A stretch of 64,000 bases of DNA from Niallia sp. XMNu-256. GTDB lineage: Bacteria; Bacillota; Bacilli; Bacillales; Cytobacillaceae. Positions 46,702 to 55,330 of this stretch are shown here, one piece after another. Below the pieces are notes generated by a model that saw only the letters and a program-made list of their open reading frames with translations, was not told where the DNA came from and searched no databases. The position numbers were made by a program, and so were the translations under genes. The DNA is taken from contig NZ_CP137636.1 in the NCBI RefSeq assembly GCF_036670015.1, positions 226,501 through 290,500 on the forward strand, in the 5' to 3' direction. The first letter of the stretch is position 1; each line of letters opens with the position of its first letter.

Positions 46702-47500
46702 TCACAATACGCGTAACTTCTATCTAGTTCCTTATATGTTTTGGATTGCATTTTTTGTTGTAGCACCGATTCTACTCGTCATTTATTATTCTTTCTTAGA
46801 TATTAACGGGAATTTTACTTTATCCAATTACGTTAATTTTTTCACACCTGTTTATATCCAAATGACGATTAGTTCTTTTTGGTATGCCTTTTTAATTACC
46901 GCCTTTTCGTTATTAATTGGGTATCCAACGGCTTATTTTCTGACAAAAACAAAGCATAAGCATTTGTGGTTATTGCTCATTATTTTGCCGTCCTGGATAA
47001 ACCTGCTTTTAAAGGCGTATGCGTTTCTAGGAATTTTCGGTGCTTATGGAATAACGAATAACTTTCTGGAAATGATCGGGATTGGCGCTAGACAAATTCT
47101 TTTCACTGATTTTAGTTTTGTATTTGTATCTGTATATATATTTATTCCGTTTATGATTCTGCCTATTTTTAATTCATTGGATAAATTAAATCCAACGTTA
47201 GTTGATGCATCGTCTGATCTAGGGGCATCGAAATGGACAACCTTCCGCCGGGTTATTTTTCCGTTAACATTAGACGGGGTTAAGTCTGGCTGTCAAGTGG
47301 TCTTTATCCCTGCATTATCCTTGTTCATGTTAACGAGATTGATCGCTGGAAACCGGGTGATTACTTTAGGGACAGCGATTGAACAGCATTTTCTCGTTAC
47401 ACAGAACTGGGGAATGGGTGCCACCATTGCTGTATTCTTAATCATTGCCATGTTCCTAATCATGATGATCACAGGGAATAAAAGGAGGGGGAGAATTTGA
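46694..47500 (+). CDS. potB: Spermidine/putrescine ABC transporter permease
   Basis: 268 residues; the ATG at 46694 overlaps the potA stop by 8 bases, with earlier in-frame ATGs at 46682 and 46688. Six membrane helices; the cytoplasmic EAA-type loop [20 protein letters not shown] contacts PotA. Confidence 0.93.
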   Translation: MNNHNTRNFYLVPYMFWIAFFVVAPILLVIYYSFLDINGNFTLSNYVNFFTPVYIQMTISSFWYAFLITAFSLLIGYPTAYFLTKTKHKHLWLLLIILPSWINLLLKAYAFLGIFGAYGITNNFLEMIGIGARQILFTDFSFVFVSVYIFIPFMILPIFNSLDKLNPTLVDASSDLGASKWTTFRRVIFPLTLDGVKSGCQVVFIPALSLFMLTRLIAGNRVITLGTAIEQHFLVTQNWGMGATIAVFLIIAMFLIMMITGNKRRGRI

Positions 47501-48294
47501 AGCTTAAACTATCAACGATTTATTTGATTGTCGTTTTTTTCGTCCTCTATGCACCAATTTTTTATTTGATTTTTTACTCGTTTAATAGTGGTGGAACTAT
47601 GTTCGATTTTGAAGGGTTTACTCTGGATTGGTACAAAGAGCTTTTCAGTAATACGAGAATGTTAATCATTGTCTTGAATACAATCATCATTGCTCTTTTG
47701 TCAGCAGCGATATCTACGATTATTGGGGTCATTGGGGCACTAGGAATCGCTTATGTCAAAAAAAGACAAACTCGAAATACTCTTTTATCTTTAAATAATG
47801 TCTTAATTGTTAGTCCAGATGTGATTATAGGTGCTTCATTTTTAATTACGTTTACGATTTTAGGGATACAATTAGGGTTTACATCTGTTTTATTATCACA
47901 TATTGCATTTAGTGTTCCTATTGTTGTAATTATGGTGTTGCCAAAGATACAGGAAATGAGTTCAACCCTTATTGATGCTGCAAGGGACTTAGGGGCAAGT
48001 CGCTGGGATGTATTAACGAAGGTTACGATCCCCTACATTTTTCCAGGGATCTTTGCAGGGTTCTTTATGGCGTTGACTTATTCACTTGATGACTTTGCGG
48101 TAACCTTCTTTGTGACGGGAAATGGTTTTACAACCTTATCAGTTGAAATCTATTCGATGGCAAGAAGAGGGGTTTCCTTAGAAATTAACGCATTGTCAAC
48201 CCTGTTGTTTCTATTCACAATGCTGCTTGTTATCGGGTACTACTTTATTAATCAACGTTATAAACGCTCATCCAAAGTGGGGGTACGAAAATGA
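47497..48294 (+). CDS. potC: Spermidine/putrescine ABC transporter permease
   Basis: 265 residues from a TTG with AGGAGGGGG upstream, overlapping potB by 4 bases. Six membrane helices and the EAA loop IDAARDLGASRWDVLTKVTI. Confidence 0.93.
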   Translation: MKLKLSTIYLIVVFFVLYAPIFYLIFYSFNSGGTMFDFEGFTLDWYKELFSNTRMLIIVLNTIIIALLSAAISTIIGVIGALGIAYVKKRQTRNTLLSLNNVLIVSPDVIIGASFLITFTILGIQLGFTSVLLSHIAFSVPIVVIMVLPKIQEMSSTLIDAARDLGASRWDVLTKVTIPYIFPGIFAGFFMALTYSLDDFAVTFFVTGNGFTTLSVEIYSMARRGVSLEINALSTLLFLFTMLLVIGYYFINQRYKRSSKVGVRK

Positions 48295-49364
48295 AAAAGC
48301 TCATTCAGGCGTTTGTAGTCATTCTCATCGTATCTTCGTTGCTCATGTTTTGGGTTTCAAGATTAAATTCCTCTGAAGGCTATTCATCAGGTAATACGCT
48401 TACGGTTTTTAACTGGGGAGACTATATTGATGAAGCCTTGGTCGATAAATTTGAAGAGGAAACTGGGATAAAAGTGATTTACGAAACTTTTGACTCCAAT
48501 GAATCAATGTTAACGAAAATCCAGCAAGGCGGAACCAGTTATGATATAGCCGTTCCGTCAGAGTACATGATTGAAAAAATGAGAAATGATGATTTACTTA
48601 TTCCACTTGATCATTCGATGTTACCTAATTTAAAACACATTGATTCAAGGTTTATGGACCTTCCCTTTGACCCAGGGAATCAATATTCGGTTCCTTATTT
48701 CTGGGGAACAGTTGGGATTGTTTATAACCCGGAAATGCTAGGTGATGTAGAACTAAAGAGTTGGAACGATTTATGGAATCCAGAATTGAAAAATGAGATA
48801 TTGATGGTCGATGGTGCCCGTGAAGTGATTGGGATCGGGTTAAACAGCCTTTACTATTCTTTAAATGATAAAAATAAAGATCATTTGCTTGAGGCGAAGG
48901 CTAAGTTAGATACTCTAACCCCTAACTTAAAGGCGATCGTCGGTGATGAAATTAAACTCCTGATGGCCAATGAGGAAGCGGCCATTGGAGTCGTGTGGTC
49001 AGGCGATGCTGCTGATATTATGTGGGAAAATGAAAAGTTGGATTACGTAGTCCCAGAGGAAGGGTCTAATCTTTGGTTTGATAATATGGTAATTCCAAAA
49101 ACAGCAAAGAATGTTGAAGGAGCCCATCAATTTATTAATTTTATGTTGGATCCTGAAAATGCTGCCCAAAATACCGATTATGTTAGCTACTCTACTCCAA
49201 ATAAGGCTGCACTTCAGTTTTTGGATGAAGAAGTAGTGAACGATGAACGATTTTATCCATCAAAAGAGTTAACCGAAAAGCTTGAGGTATATGAGGATCT
49301 AGGAAAAGAAATGCTTGCTTATTATAACGAACTTTATTTAAAGTTTAAAATGCATCGCAACTAA
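48291..49364 (+). CDS. potD: Spermidine/putrescine-binding protein
   Basis: 357 residues, overlapping potC by 4 bases. The N terminus is a hydrophobic signal (about 4-24) without a lipobox cysteine, so it looks like an uncleaved anchor or secretory signal and not a lipoprotein. The mature domain opens LTVFNWGDYIDEALVDKFEE, the PotD signature, with YDIAVPSEYMIEKM and VPYFWGTVGI forming the polyamine site. Last gene of the operon. Confidence 0.93.
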   Translation: MKKLIQAFVVILIVSSLLMFWVSRLNSSEGYSSGNTLTVFNWGDYIDEALVDKFEEETGIKVIYETFDSNESMLTKIQQGGTSYDIAVPSEYMIEKMRNDDLLIPLDHSMLPNLKHIDSRFMDLPFDPGNQYSVPYFWGTVGIVYNPEMLGDVELKSWNDLWNPELKNEILMVDGAREVIGIGLNSLYYSLNDKNKDHLLEAKAKLDTLTPNLKAIVGDEIKLLMANEEAAIGVVWSGDAADIMWENEKLDYVVPEEGSNLWFDNMVIPKTAKNVEGAHQFINFMLDPENAAQNTDYVSYSTPNKAALQFLDEEVVNDERFYPSKELTEKLEVYEDLGKEMLAYYNELYLKFKMHRN

Positions 49365-49368
49365 TGAA

Positions 49369-49400
49369 AAGAGAGGGGATATTCACCTCTCTTTTTTTGT
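49369..49400 (+). terminator. Terminator after potD
   Basis: Stem AAGAGAGG with CCTCTCTT, then T residues. Confidence 0.85.
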
Positions 49401-49455
49401 TTTTAAAATTTCGGTAAAAAAAATCGAGGGGGTGGGAAGGTATTGACCAGATTGT

Positions 49456-49474
49456 CGGTTAATTGCACCAAAAC
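49456..49474. repeat. Single copy of the AATTGCAC repeat
   Basis: CGGTTAATTGCACCAAAACT matches the 21-bp units at 24.35-24.44 kb. It lies about 70 bases upstream of a truncated gene. Confidence 0.7.
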
Positions 49475-49543
49475 TAATCACATAGCCCCCCCATTTAGTG
49501 AAATAATACAAACTCATAATTTTGACGACTAATTAACCCAAAC

Positions 49544-49825
49544 TTGAGGCAACTTAAAGCGGAAGAATTATCAATACCATATTTGGAAAACAATATTTTT
49601 TTTGATCATGTCTATACTGAACAGCATATATATAAACAAGCCTCCAGATTAATTGAAGAACTGGATGAAGATAAGAGCCTAATTGCGATTGGCCATGTTG
49701 GAATTACGGGTGATAAAGTTGTTACAGCCTTAAAAAGTTATATTCCTGAATATCAAAAACAGGCAGATATTGTACCGCTATCACTTTTGCTTCCTGGTGC
49801 TCAATTGCTAGAAAGCCCCTTATGA
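49544..49825 (+). pseudogene. 3' remnant of a divergent polysaccharide deacetylase (YibQ/DUF610-like)
   Basis: 93 codons. IPYLENNIFFDHVYTEQHIY and IAIGHVGITGDKVVTALKSYIPEYQKQADIVPLS resemble the last third of YibQ-type divergent polysaccharide deacetylases (lPfleNnvFLDN, then AIGHp.T). The N-terminal catalytic portion is missing and the only start is a TTG without a clear ribosome binding site, so this is most likely a deletion remnant. Confidence 0.6.
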
Positions 49826-49891
49826 TAAAGTGAAACTCCTTTAGTAGGGAGCGCTTATTACCGTTAATAATGTGGCAATCTTAGAGAACAC

Positions 49892-49932
49892 AAAAAAGGA
49901 GTTGTGACTAATCTCACAGACTCCTTTTTTGA
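49892..49932. terminator. Bidirectional terminator between remnant and dps
   Basis: AAAAAAGGAGTTGTGA pairs with the later CTCAC...ACTCCTTTTTT. Confidence 0.85.
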
Positions 49933-49967
49933 ATTCCATTAAACTTATAGGAAGGGATTTCCAAGCA

Positions 49968-50423
49968 TTATGCTTCTAAGTATGCATTAAGCATCCAAAC
50001 ATGCGTATCAATTTTTCCGATTAATCCGATAGCAAGATCGTTGGTGATGGTATCGCCTTCAGCATCTGTTAGTGCAGCCAATTCATTTAAGCTTTCTTTA
50101 ATGGCTGTGTAATCTTTAACGAGTGTAGCAACCATTTCTACGGCTTTTGTTTCATTGGCTGATTCTTCGATTGTTGCTGCTTCTAAGTATTCTTTCATTG
50201 TAGCGATGGGCTGACCGCCAATGGCAAGTAGACGCTCAGCGACTTCATCAACTGTCAGTGCTGCTTCATTATAAAGTTCTTCAAATTTAGCGTGTAGTGT
50301 GAAGAAAGAAGGTCCTTTAACATACCAATGGAAACGGTGAAGTTTTGTATATAGAACGCTCCAGTTTGCAATTTGTAAATTTAATTCAGATTGAGTGGTT
50401 TTAGTTTGTACTGTCAAAGTCAT
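49968..50423 (-). CDS. dps: Dps-family ferritin-like DNA-protection protein
   Basis: 151 residues, AGGAGG upstream. The inter-subunit ferroxidase site is HRFHWYVKGPSFFTLHAKFE with its distal DEVAERLLAIGG helix. A dodecamer that oxidises and stores iron with peroxide and shields DNA. The PerR-type box upstream is that of an MrgA-like peroxide-stress gene. Confidence 0.93.
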   Translation of the reverse strand: MTLTVQTKTTQSELNLQIANWSVLYTKLHRFHWYVKGPSFFTLHAKFEELYNEAALTVDEVAERLLAIGGQPIATMKEYLEAATIEESANETKAVEMVATLVKDYTAIKESLNELAALTDAEGDTITNDLAIGLIGKIDTHVWMLNAYLEA

Positions 50424-50494
50424 GATTAATAACTCCTCCTTTGATATCTTATAGTCTTATTATATCAAATACTTTTTTAAAAATCAATACTAAA

Positions 50495-50509
50495 TTATAA
50501 TTATTTTAA
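50495..50509. promoter_or_regulatory. PerR-type box upstream of dps
   Basis: TTATAATTATTTTAA matches TTATAATNATTATAA with one mismatch, 72-86 bases before the dps start. Strong AT-richness lowers the weight of the match. Confidence 0.65.
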
Positions 50510-50536
50510 TTAAATTATTATTATAAATAAAAAAGA

Positions 50537-50590
50537 GAAGGCTGTCTCATAAACAAGGTGTTAAAACCTTATGAGACAGCCTTCTTCTTT
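50537..50590. repeat. Inverted-repeat element with AGGCTGTCTCA ends, copy 2; terminator after rodA
   Basis: A perfect 16-bp stem GAAGGCTGTCTCATAA (50537-50552) with TTATGAGACAGCCTTC (50569-50584). Shares its outer 11 bp with 18264-18350. Confidence 0.8.
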
Positions 50591-50606
50591 TTAAACAAAT
50601 GTTTGA

Positions 50607-51812
50607 TTAGAAATTATGTTCGTGTGCCTTTGATTCTGTGTAAGTGTGATTTGATGAGAACATATAACTGCGATGATGGTAATGAATACTGTATACGAGC
50701 CCCATTGCAAACATGTTTCCCATAAGAGAGCTTCCCCCATAACTAATAAAGGGGAGGGGAATTCCAGTAATTGGCAATACCTGAATGGTCATGCCAACAT
50801 TTTGAAATACATGAAACGCAATCATACTTATGATCCCAACGCAAATATACGTATTAAAAGGATCCTTTGTTTCTAATGCAGTTTTTGTTAGATGGTAAAT
50901 GAGAAGAAAAAATAAACCTACAACAATGCTAGAGCCTAAAAAGCCATATTCTTCACCAATAACACTAAAAATAAAATCAGTGTGACTTTCAGGGATATAC
51001 ACTTTTCGATCCCCAAACCCTTTTCCGGTTAATTGACCTGAGCCAATAGCTTTTAACGAGTTAGATAAATGATAACCTGCGGCATGATTATTTGGATCAA
51101 GCCAAGCATAAATACGGTCAAATTGATAAGGCTTTACATTTAAGTATTTTTCTAAAATTTGTGGTGCCCAAATGACAAAATATAAAATAATCCCCATAAG
51201 GGCAATTCCTAATCCATAAATTGCCGTAATAATTTTCCATGAAATTCCTGAAACGAAAATGACTCCAGTCATAATTGCCAGCATGACAAGGGATGTTCCG
51301 AGGTCAGGCTGCATCATCACAAGAGCAATTGGAAGTCCTGTAACGAGTGCAATTTTGAAAAGTAATATAAAATCGGTCTTAAGTGTTCGATTTAGGATTT
51401 TCTCATTATGGCCTTGAACCGTTTTACTTAAGGCGATAATAAGAAAAACCTTCATAAATTCGGATGGTTGAATCGAGCCGATTGGAAGTTGAAACCAACT
51501 TTGAGCTCCATTTATTCTCGGTGTGAATGCAGTAACAGGGGAAACAGCCAAAATGAGCAATAGCAAGATGCCAAATCCGTAAATAATCCAAGTAAGCCCT
51601 TTTAATTGATCACTGTCAAAATACATCACGACCGCAATAATCCCTGCGCCAACTGCATACCAGAAAATTTGTTGGATCAAGAAGTTGGTCTCACCATATT
51701 GTCCTGAGGCTTGTCCGCTGTATATCGCAACACAACTTACTAGAAAAAATAAAAATAATAAAAGGGTTAAGGACCAATCGAATCTCTCAGCCACTTTATT
51801 TTTATTTTCCAT
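50607..51812 (-). CDS. rodA: RodA/FtsW-family SEDS peptidoglycan polymerase
   Basis: 401 residues with about ten membrane helices. SEDS motifs: QPSEFMKVFLI, MQPDLGTSLVM, the extracellular loop with LTGKGFGDRKVYIPESHTDF, VIGEEYGFLG and GIPLPFISYGGSSLMGNM. RodA type is favoured over FtsW or SpoVE by the PESHTDFIFSVIGEE region. It polymerises lipid II glycan strands with a class B PBP. Monocistronic. Several Bacilli carry more than one RodA-like gene. Confidence 0.88.
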   Translation of the reverse strand: MENKNKVAERFDWSLTLLLFLFFLVSCVAIYSGQASGQYGETNFLIQQIFWYAVGAGIIAVVMYFDSDQLKGLTWIIYGFGILLLLILAVSPVTAFTPRINGAQSWFQLPIGSIQPSEFMKVFLIIALSKTVQGHNEKILNRTLKTDFILLFKIALVTGLPIALVMMQPDLGTSLVMLAIMTGVIFVSGISWKIITAIYGLGIALMGIILYFVIWAPQILEKYLNVKPYQFDRIYAWLDPNNHAAGYHLSNSLKAIGSGQLTGKGFGDRKVYIPESHTDFIFSVIGEEYGFLGSSIVVGLFFLLIYHLTKTALETKDPFNTYICVGIISMIAFHVFQNVGMTIQVLPITGIPLPFISYGGSSLMGNMFAMGLVYSIHYHHRSYMFSSNHTYTESKAHEHNF

Positions 51813-51950
51813 AAATGTTCACCTATTTCTTCCCTAATCAAGGATAAAAATATAATCGTATGATTCTTATTAACAGACTAGCAGAGAATTCCTTTTTCGA
51901 CAATATATTTAACGTTCTAACGACGCGTTAGGTTTCACTTTTATTAATAG

Positions 51951-51979
51951 AAAAAAAGACACAAATAGAATGTGTCTTT
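51951..51979 (-). terminator. Terminator after mgtE
   Basis: Stem AAAGACACA (51955-51963) with TGTGTCTTT (51971-51979); the bottom strand continues into TTTTTTT. It abuts the mgtE stop codon. Confidence 0.8.
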
Positions 51980-53348
51980 AAATTAAATAATAGATAAAAG
52001 CAGTTGCAATTCCAAAATAGATAATTAATGAGAAGATATCATTTAACGTAGTAATAAGTGGTCCTGATGCCACAGCAGGATCAATTTTCATTTTATAAAG
52101 ACATACTGGGATAATCGTTCCGGCTAAGGTACCGATGATAAGAGTAAAGAATAGAGAGGCACCTACAACAAGGCCAAGGATCGCGTTTCCTTGCCACACA
52201 TATGCAATAATCGAGATTAATATCCCGCAAGTTAAACCAATAATTAGCCCAACTTTGAACTCTCGCATGACAACTCGAAAAATGGCTTTTTTATCAAGAT
52301 CGTCTGTTGCTAACCCTCGTACGACTACGGCCAATGATTGGGTACCCGTATTTCCAGTCATCCCTGAAATCATCGGCATGAAATAGGTAAGAGCAACCAC
52401 TTGCTGCAATGTTTGCTCATAGCCACTTATGATACTTCCTGAGATGAGTCCGATAAATAATAACAAGATCAGCCAGGGGAGACGACGATAGGAAGCAACA
52501 AAGGCTTTTGTATCAAAGTCAATTGCTTTACCTGAAGCAGATAATTTTTCAATATCTTCATTTGCCTCTTGAATGACAACATCAATGATATCATCGACGG
52601 TAACAATTCCGACTAACACTTGTTCATCGTTAACAACAGGAATGGCAAGAAAGTCATAGCGTCCAATCAGCCTGGCGACTTCCTCTTGGTCAGCGATGTC
52701 AGGCACAGAAATAACCCGTTCGTACATAATGTTATGGATCCTCTGGTTGGCATCAGCCAACAGCAAGTCACGATAGGAGACAACGCCCACAAGCTTTCGG
52801 TGCTGATCGACTACATATAAATAATTAATCGTTTCAGCATACTCTGCAAAACTTTTTAGCTTTTCAACTGCATCTCTGACTGTATAATAATCACGGATCC
52901 ACACAAATCGGTTTGTCATCATCCGCCCAGCTGTTTCAGGAGGATAGTTGAAAATGTCCTGAACGATTTGGGACTCTTCCTCTTTCATCCCGGATAACAA
53001 AGCTTCCATTTTTTCAGGTGATAATTCATCCAATAGGGAGGCTAAGTCATCGTTATCCATCTCATCAAGAACTTTATTTTTTCGATCAATCCCGAGACGA
53101 TTTAAGACATTTAGCTGCTCCTCCGGACTTAACTCTTGGATGAAGTCGGCTAGGACATTGATCTTTAAGTGAAGGAGAAAGCGAGTTCGGTGCTTTTCGG
53201 GTAAGTCTTCATAGATTTGGGCAATGTCATAGGGGTGCAATTCTTCCAATATGGCATCTAAGTCTTTTTGTTTATTTTCTTTTAAAGCCTTAATAATTTG
53301 AAGTGTAATTTGATCCTCGGTTAAATTGTGAATCATAATACTTCTCAC
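51978..53348 (-). CDS. mgtE: Magnesium transporter MgtE
   Basis: 456 residues, GGAGAG upstream. Order: N domain (about 10-130) rich in LxxLxPxD-type repeats, two CBS domains (about 135-255), the plug helix, then five membrane helices with MISGMTGNTGTQSLAVVVRG, the Mg-selective pore motif, and GPLITTLNDIFSLIIYFG. CBS and N domains gate the channel by cytosolic Mg. No M-box riboswitch is visible in the upstream region. Confidence 0.95.
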   Translation of the reverse strand: MRSIMIHNLTEDQITLQIIKALKENKQKDLDAILEELHPYDIAQIYEDLPEKHRTRFLLHLKINVLADFIQELSPEEQLNVLNRLGIDRKNKVLDEMDNDDLASLLDELSPEKMEALLSGMKEEESQIVQDIFNYPPETAGRMMTNRFVWIRDYYTVRDAVEKLKSFAEYAETINYLYVVDQHRKLVGVVSYRDLLLADANQRIHNIMYERVISVPDIADQEEVARLIGRYDFLAIPVVNDEQVLVGIVTVDDIIDVVIQEANEDIEKLSASGKAIDFDTKAFVASYRRLPWLILLLFIGLISGSIISGYEQTLQQVVALTYFMPMISGMTGNTGTQSLAVVVRGLATDDLDKKAIFRVVMREFKVGLIIGLTCGILISIIAYVWQGNAILGLVVGASLFFTLIIGTLAGTIIPVCLYKMKIDPAVASGPLITTLNDIFSLIIYFGIATAFIYYLI

Positions 53349-53640
53349 TCTCCTTCCACCGAAAAAAGTTTATTCCTAATCTAGTATAAACGTACAGTGC
53401 TTCATCGCTTATTATAATGAAAAAGTAATTTAATTTAAATGAAAGATTTTAAAGCTTTGTGAAAAAGTAAAGAACAGTTATATAAAATATGCATGTCTTT
53501 AATAAAGGGGACGTAATAAATACACATTTTTTTATTAATTATTACAAAGGAATAACATTATTCACAGATGTAAGATATTTTCCCTTTAATCTGCTATTAT
53601 ATAAGCATGATATAGTGAAAATAGAAATTTCTTTATAAAA

Positions 53641-53980
53641 CTTCATTCAGCAAACTTTTTTTGTGCTGAGAGGCTGCGATAAACACAGGAGTCCCTATCT
53701 CGATTAATGGGGTGTAGAAAAGCTCTCTGATTTAGCAAGGTTCATATTTCGTCGCTGAATGAAGTTAAGCCTCCGGCGGATGCCTCGGATTTTTTAGTAA
53801 TTTTCCGCGTCTTAACGGCAGTAATCCCCCTACCTCGAGTTAATCACATAGTGAAAGGTAGGAATTAAAACTGCCAGTAAAGATCCGAAAGTTTACACAT
53901 GTCTATGTAACCAGCATTTCTGCTAGCCTCGATGTACCGTCACTGGGAAGAACCCACATGGTTGGGAGTTTCACTTTATT
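53641..53980 (+). repeat. Dispersed structured repeat element, copy 3
   Basis: The start CTTCATTCAGC (53641-53651) pairs perfectly with GCTGAATGAAG (53754-53764). A second domain has GGCAGT pairing with ACTGCC around an inner CCTACCT/AGGTAGG stem. AACTGCCAGTAAAG (53869-53882) matches copy 1, and the start and the GAGTTTCACTTTAT end match copy 2. Similarity to copy 2 may continue to about 54095. It lies in the presumed leader of the next gene. Confidence 0.65.
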
Positions 53981-54115
53981 GAGCGTGCTCGGCGACGGGC
54001 AGGACGTCCTCCTAGTGAAGCTAGAAATAAGGATGTGGAGTTCTGTAGCGTGATAAAATTCGAGTGCAAATTCGACGGAGCGAATTTGACTTTAACGTAT
54101 TCGGGGGTCCTGTTG

Positions 54116-54886
54116 TTGAGAAGGAATCGGAAACAAGATGTTATTTACGTCCATTTAAATGAAAAAAACCGTTTTGTTTTATCTTCAGGGATTTTTTTTA
54201 ATGAATTTGTTCAAGCCTTGAATGAATCGATTAATCATATTCTTTTACTTAAACATCGGTTTGACGACGCTGATTTTAATCTACATACCTTGCTTGATTA
54301 TATTCCCCAAAAACGGGTGATGAAACTTGCAGGTGAGGACGTGTCCCAATACGGTGATTTTTGCTGGATCGACTTTGAGGAGATGGAAGGGCTAGATGAA
54401 ATTCCCGGACAAGTGTTAGCTGAATTGCTCTATCTTGGCCATATGAAGGAACCTCTACGTGCTCCGTTTTATAATTATTTAGGAAATCGTTTTACCTATT
54501 TAGCAATAGATGATGGATGGTTTAATAAAACGTATTACCGGAATTTAAATGATTTTTATCGATTGCTAGGCGAATTAATTCCGATGAAATTGGACGTAAT
54601 TAAACCGGATAAAAGTCTCTTAGGGTTAAAAAGAAAAAAAGTCTACCCTGTAGTCGACCAGCACCTCCTTCATTCATTAAAGGGATACATGAGTGAAGGC
54701 ATGGTCTTGTCCTTAAGAGAAATTGTTCAAAATCGTCATCGAATCGAGATTCCAATGTGGGTCATTGGTGACTTTTCCAACATGGATGATATGCATGAGG
54801 AATATGAAAAAAATCGTAAACGCTCATGTGATGCCAAACTGATTTTTGATAAAAAGTCAAATGAATGGAAAATTCGCTCTAGTTAA
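54116..54886 (+). CDS. Hypothetical protein
   Basis: About 256 residues from a TTG at 54116 (GGGGG 8 bases upstream). The frame is open back to a GTG at 54035, but those codons lie in sequence resembling the repeat element, so a downstream start is preferred. Mixed alpha/beta, acidic, no signal or membrane segment. Contains FCWIDFEEMEGLDEIPGQ and NRFTYLAIDDGWFNKTYYR. I do not recognise a family. The cobalamin riboswitch operon starts about 100 bases further on. Confidence 0.6.
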   Translation: MRRNRKQDVIYVHLNEKNRFVLSSGIFFNEFVQALNESINHILLLKHRFDDADFNLHTLLDYIPQKRVMKLAGEDVSQYGDFCWIDFEEMEGLDEIPGQVLAELLYLGHMKEPLRAPFYNYLGNRFTYLAIDDGWFNKTYYRNLNDFYRLLGELIPMKLDVIKPDKSLLGLKRKKVYPVVDQHLLHSLKGYMSEGMVLSLREIVQNRHRIEIPMWVIGDFSNMDDMHEEYEKNRKRSCDAKLIFDKKSNEWKIRSS

Positions 54887-54930
54887 TCCGACAAAATTCG
54901 AGCCGTTTTGAAAAAGCTACTACCTATTTT

Positions 54931-54948
54931 ATTATAGCATGCTATAAT
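54931..54948. promoter_or_regulatory. Perfect 18-bp palindrome overlapping a -10 hexamer
   Basis: ATTATAGCATGCTATAAT is its own reverse complement, and its end is a TATAAT -10 (54943-54948) upstream of the cobalamin riboswitch. Candidate promoter and operator of the corrinoid operon. Confidence 0.6.
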
Positions 54949-54981
54949 GTTTAATAATGAACGAAACAATTTCATACGAAG

Positions 54982-55215
54982 AATTAGGTGTCTTTGGGAA
55001 AGGAGAGAGGCTTTGGCCTTTCTGCTTTTCTGTTCACAAGACTTAAAAGGGAAGTTGGTGAAACTCCAACGCGGTCCCGCCACTGTAATTGAGAGTAACC
55101 TGCATAACCACTGTACAAGCTGTATGGGAAGGAGCAGGGAACGATGACCAAGAGCCAGGAGACCTGCCTTATTCTTGCACCAGAAACAACCTACGAGGAT
55201 AGGCAGGTGTATGAA
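54982..55215 (+). ncRNA. Cobalamin (B12) riboswitch
   Basis: The aptamer core reads GGGAAGTTGGTGAAACTCC, then GCGGTCCCGCCACTGT, and ends with the B12 box AGCCAGGAGACCTGCC. A closing GGCAGGTG near 55202 pairs with the box region. It is followed by a terminator hairpin at 55246-55276, so control is by transcription termination when adenosylcobalamin binds. It governs the uptake and salvage genes that follow. Confidence 0.96.
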
Positions 55216-55245
55216 CGACTAATTATACATAACTATAGTCTTTCT

Positions 55246-55280
55246 GCATCTCCGATACGTTAGGGGATGCTTTTTTGTTT
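55246..55280 (+). terminator. Riboswitch expression-platform terminator
   Basis: GCATCTCC pairs with GGGGATGC, then TTTTTTGTTTTTC. Confidence 0.85.
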
Positions 55281-55330
55281 TTCAAAAATAAAAAGGCATG
55301 TAATAAATATTAAAAAAAGGGGAGAGTATT

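Noticed and set aside
53349-53640. M-box Mg riboswitch upstream of mgtE
   Set aside because: No M-box core could be found on the bottom strand in this AT-rich stretch.
54947-55147. Open frames within 54883-55147
   Set aside because: They lie in the cobalamin riboswitch and its leader.
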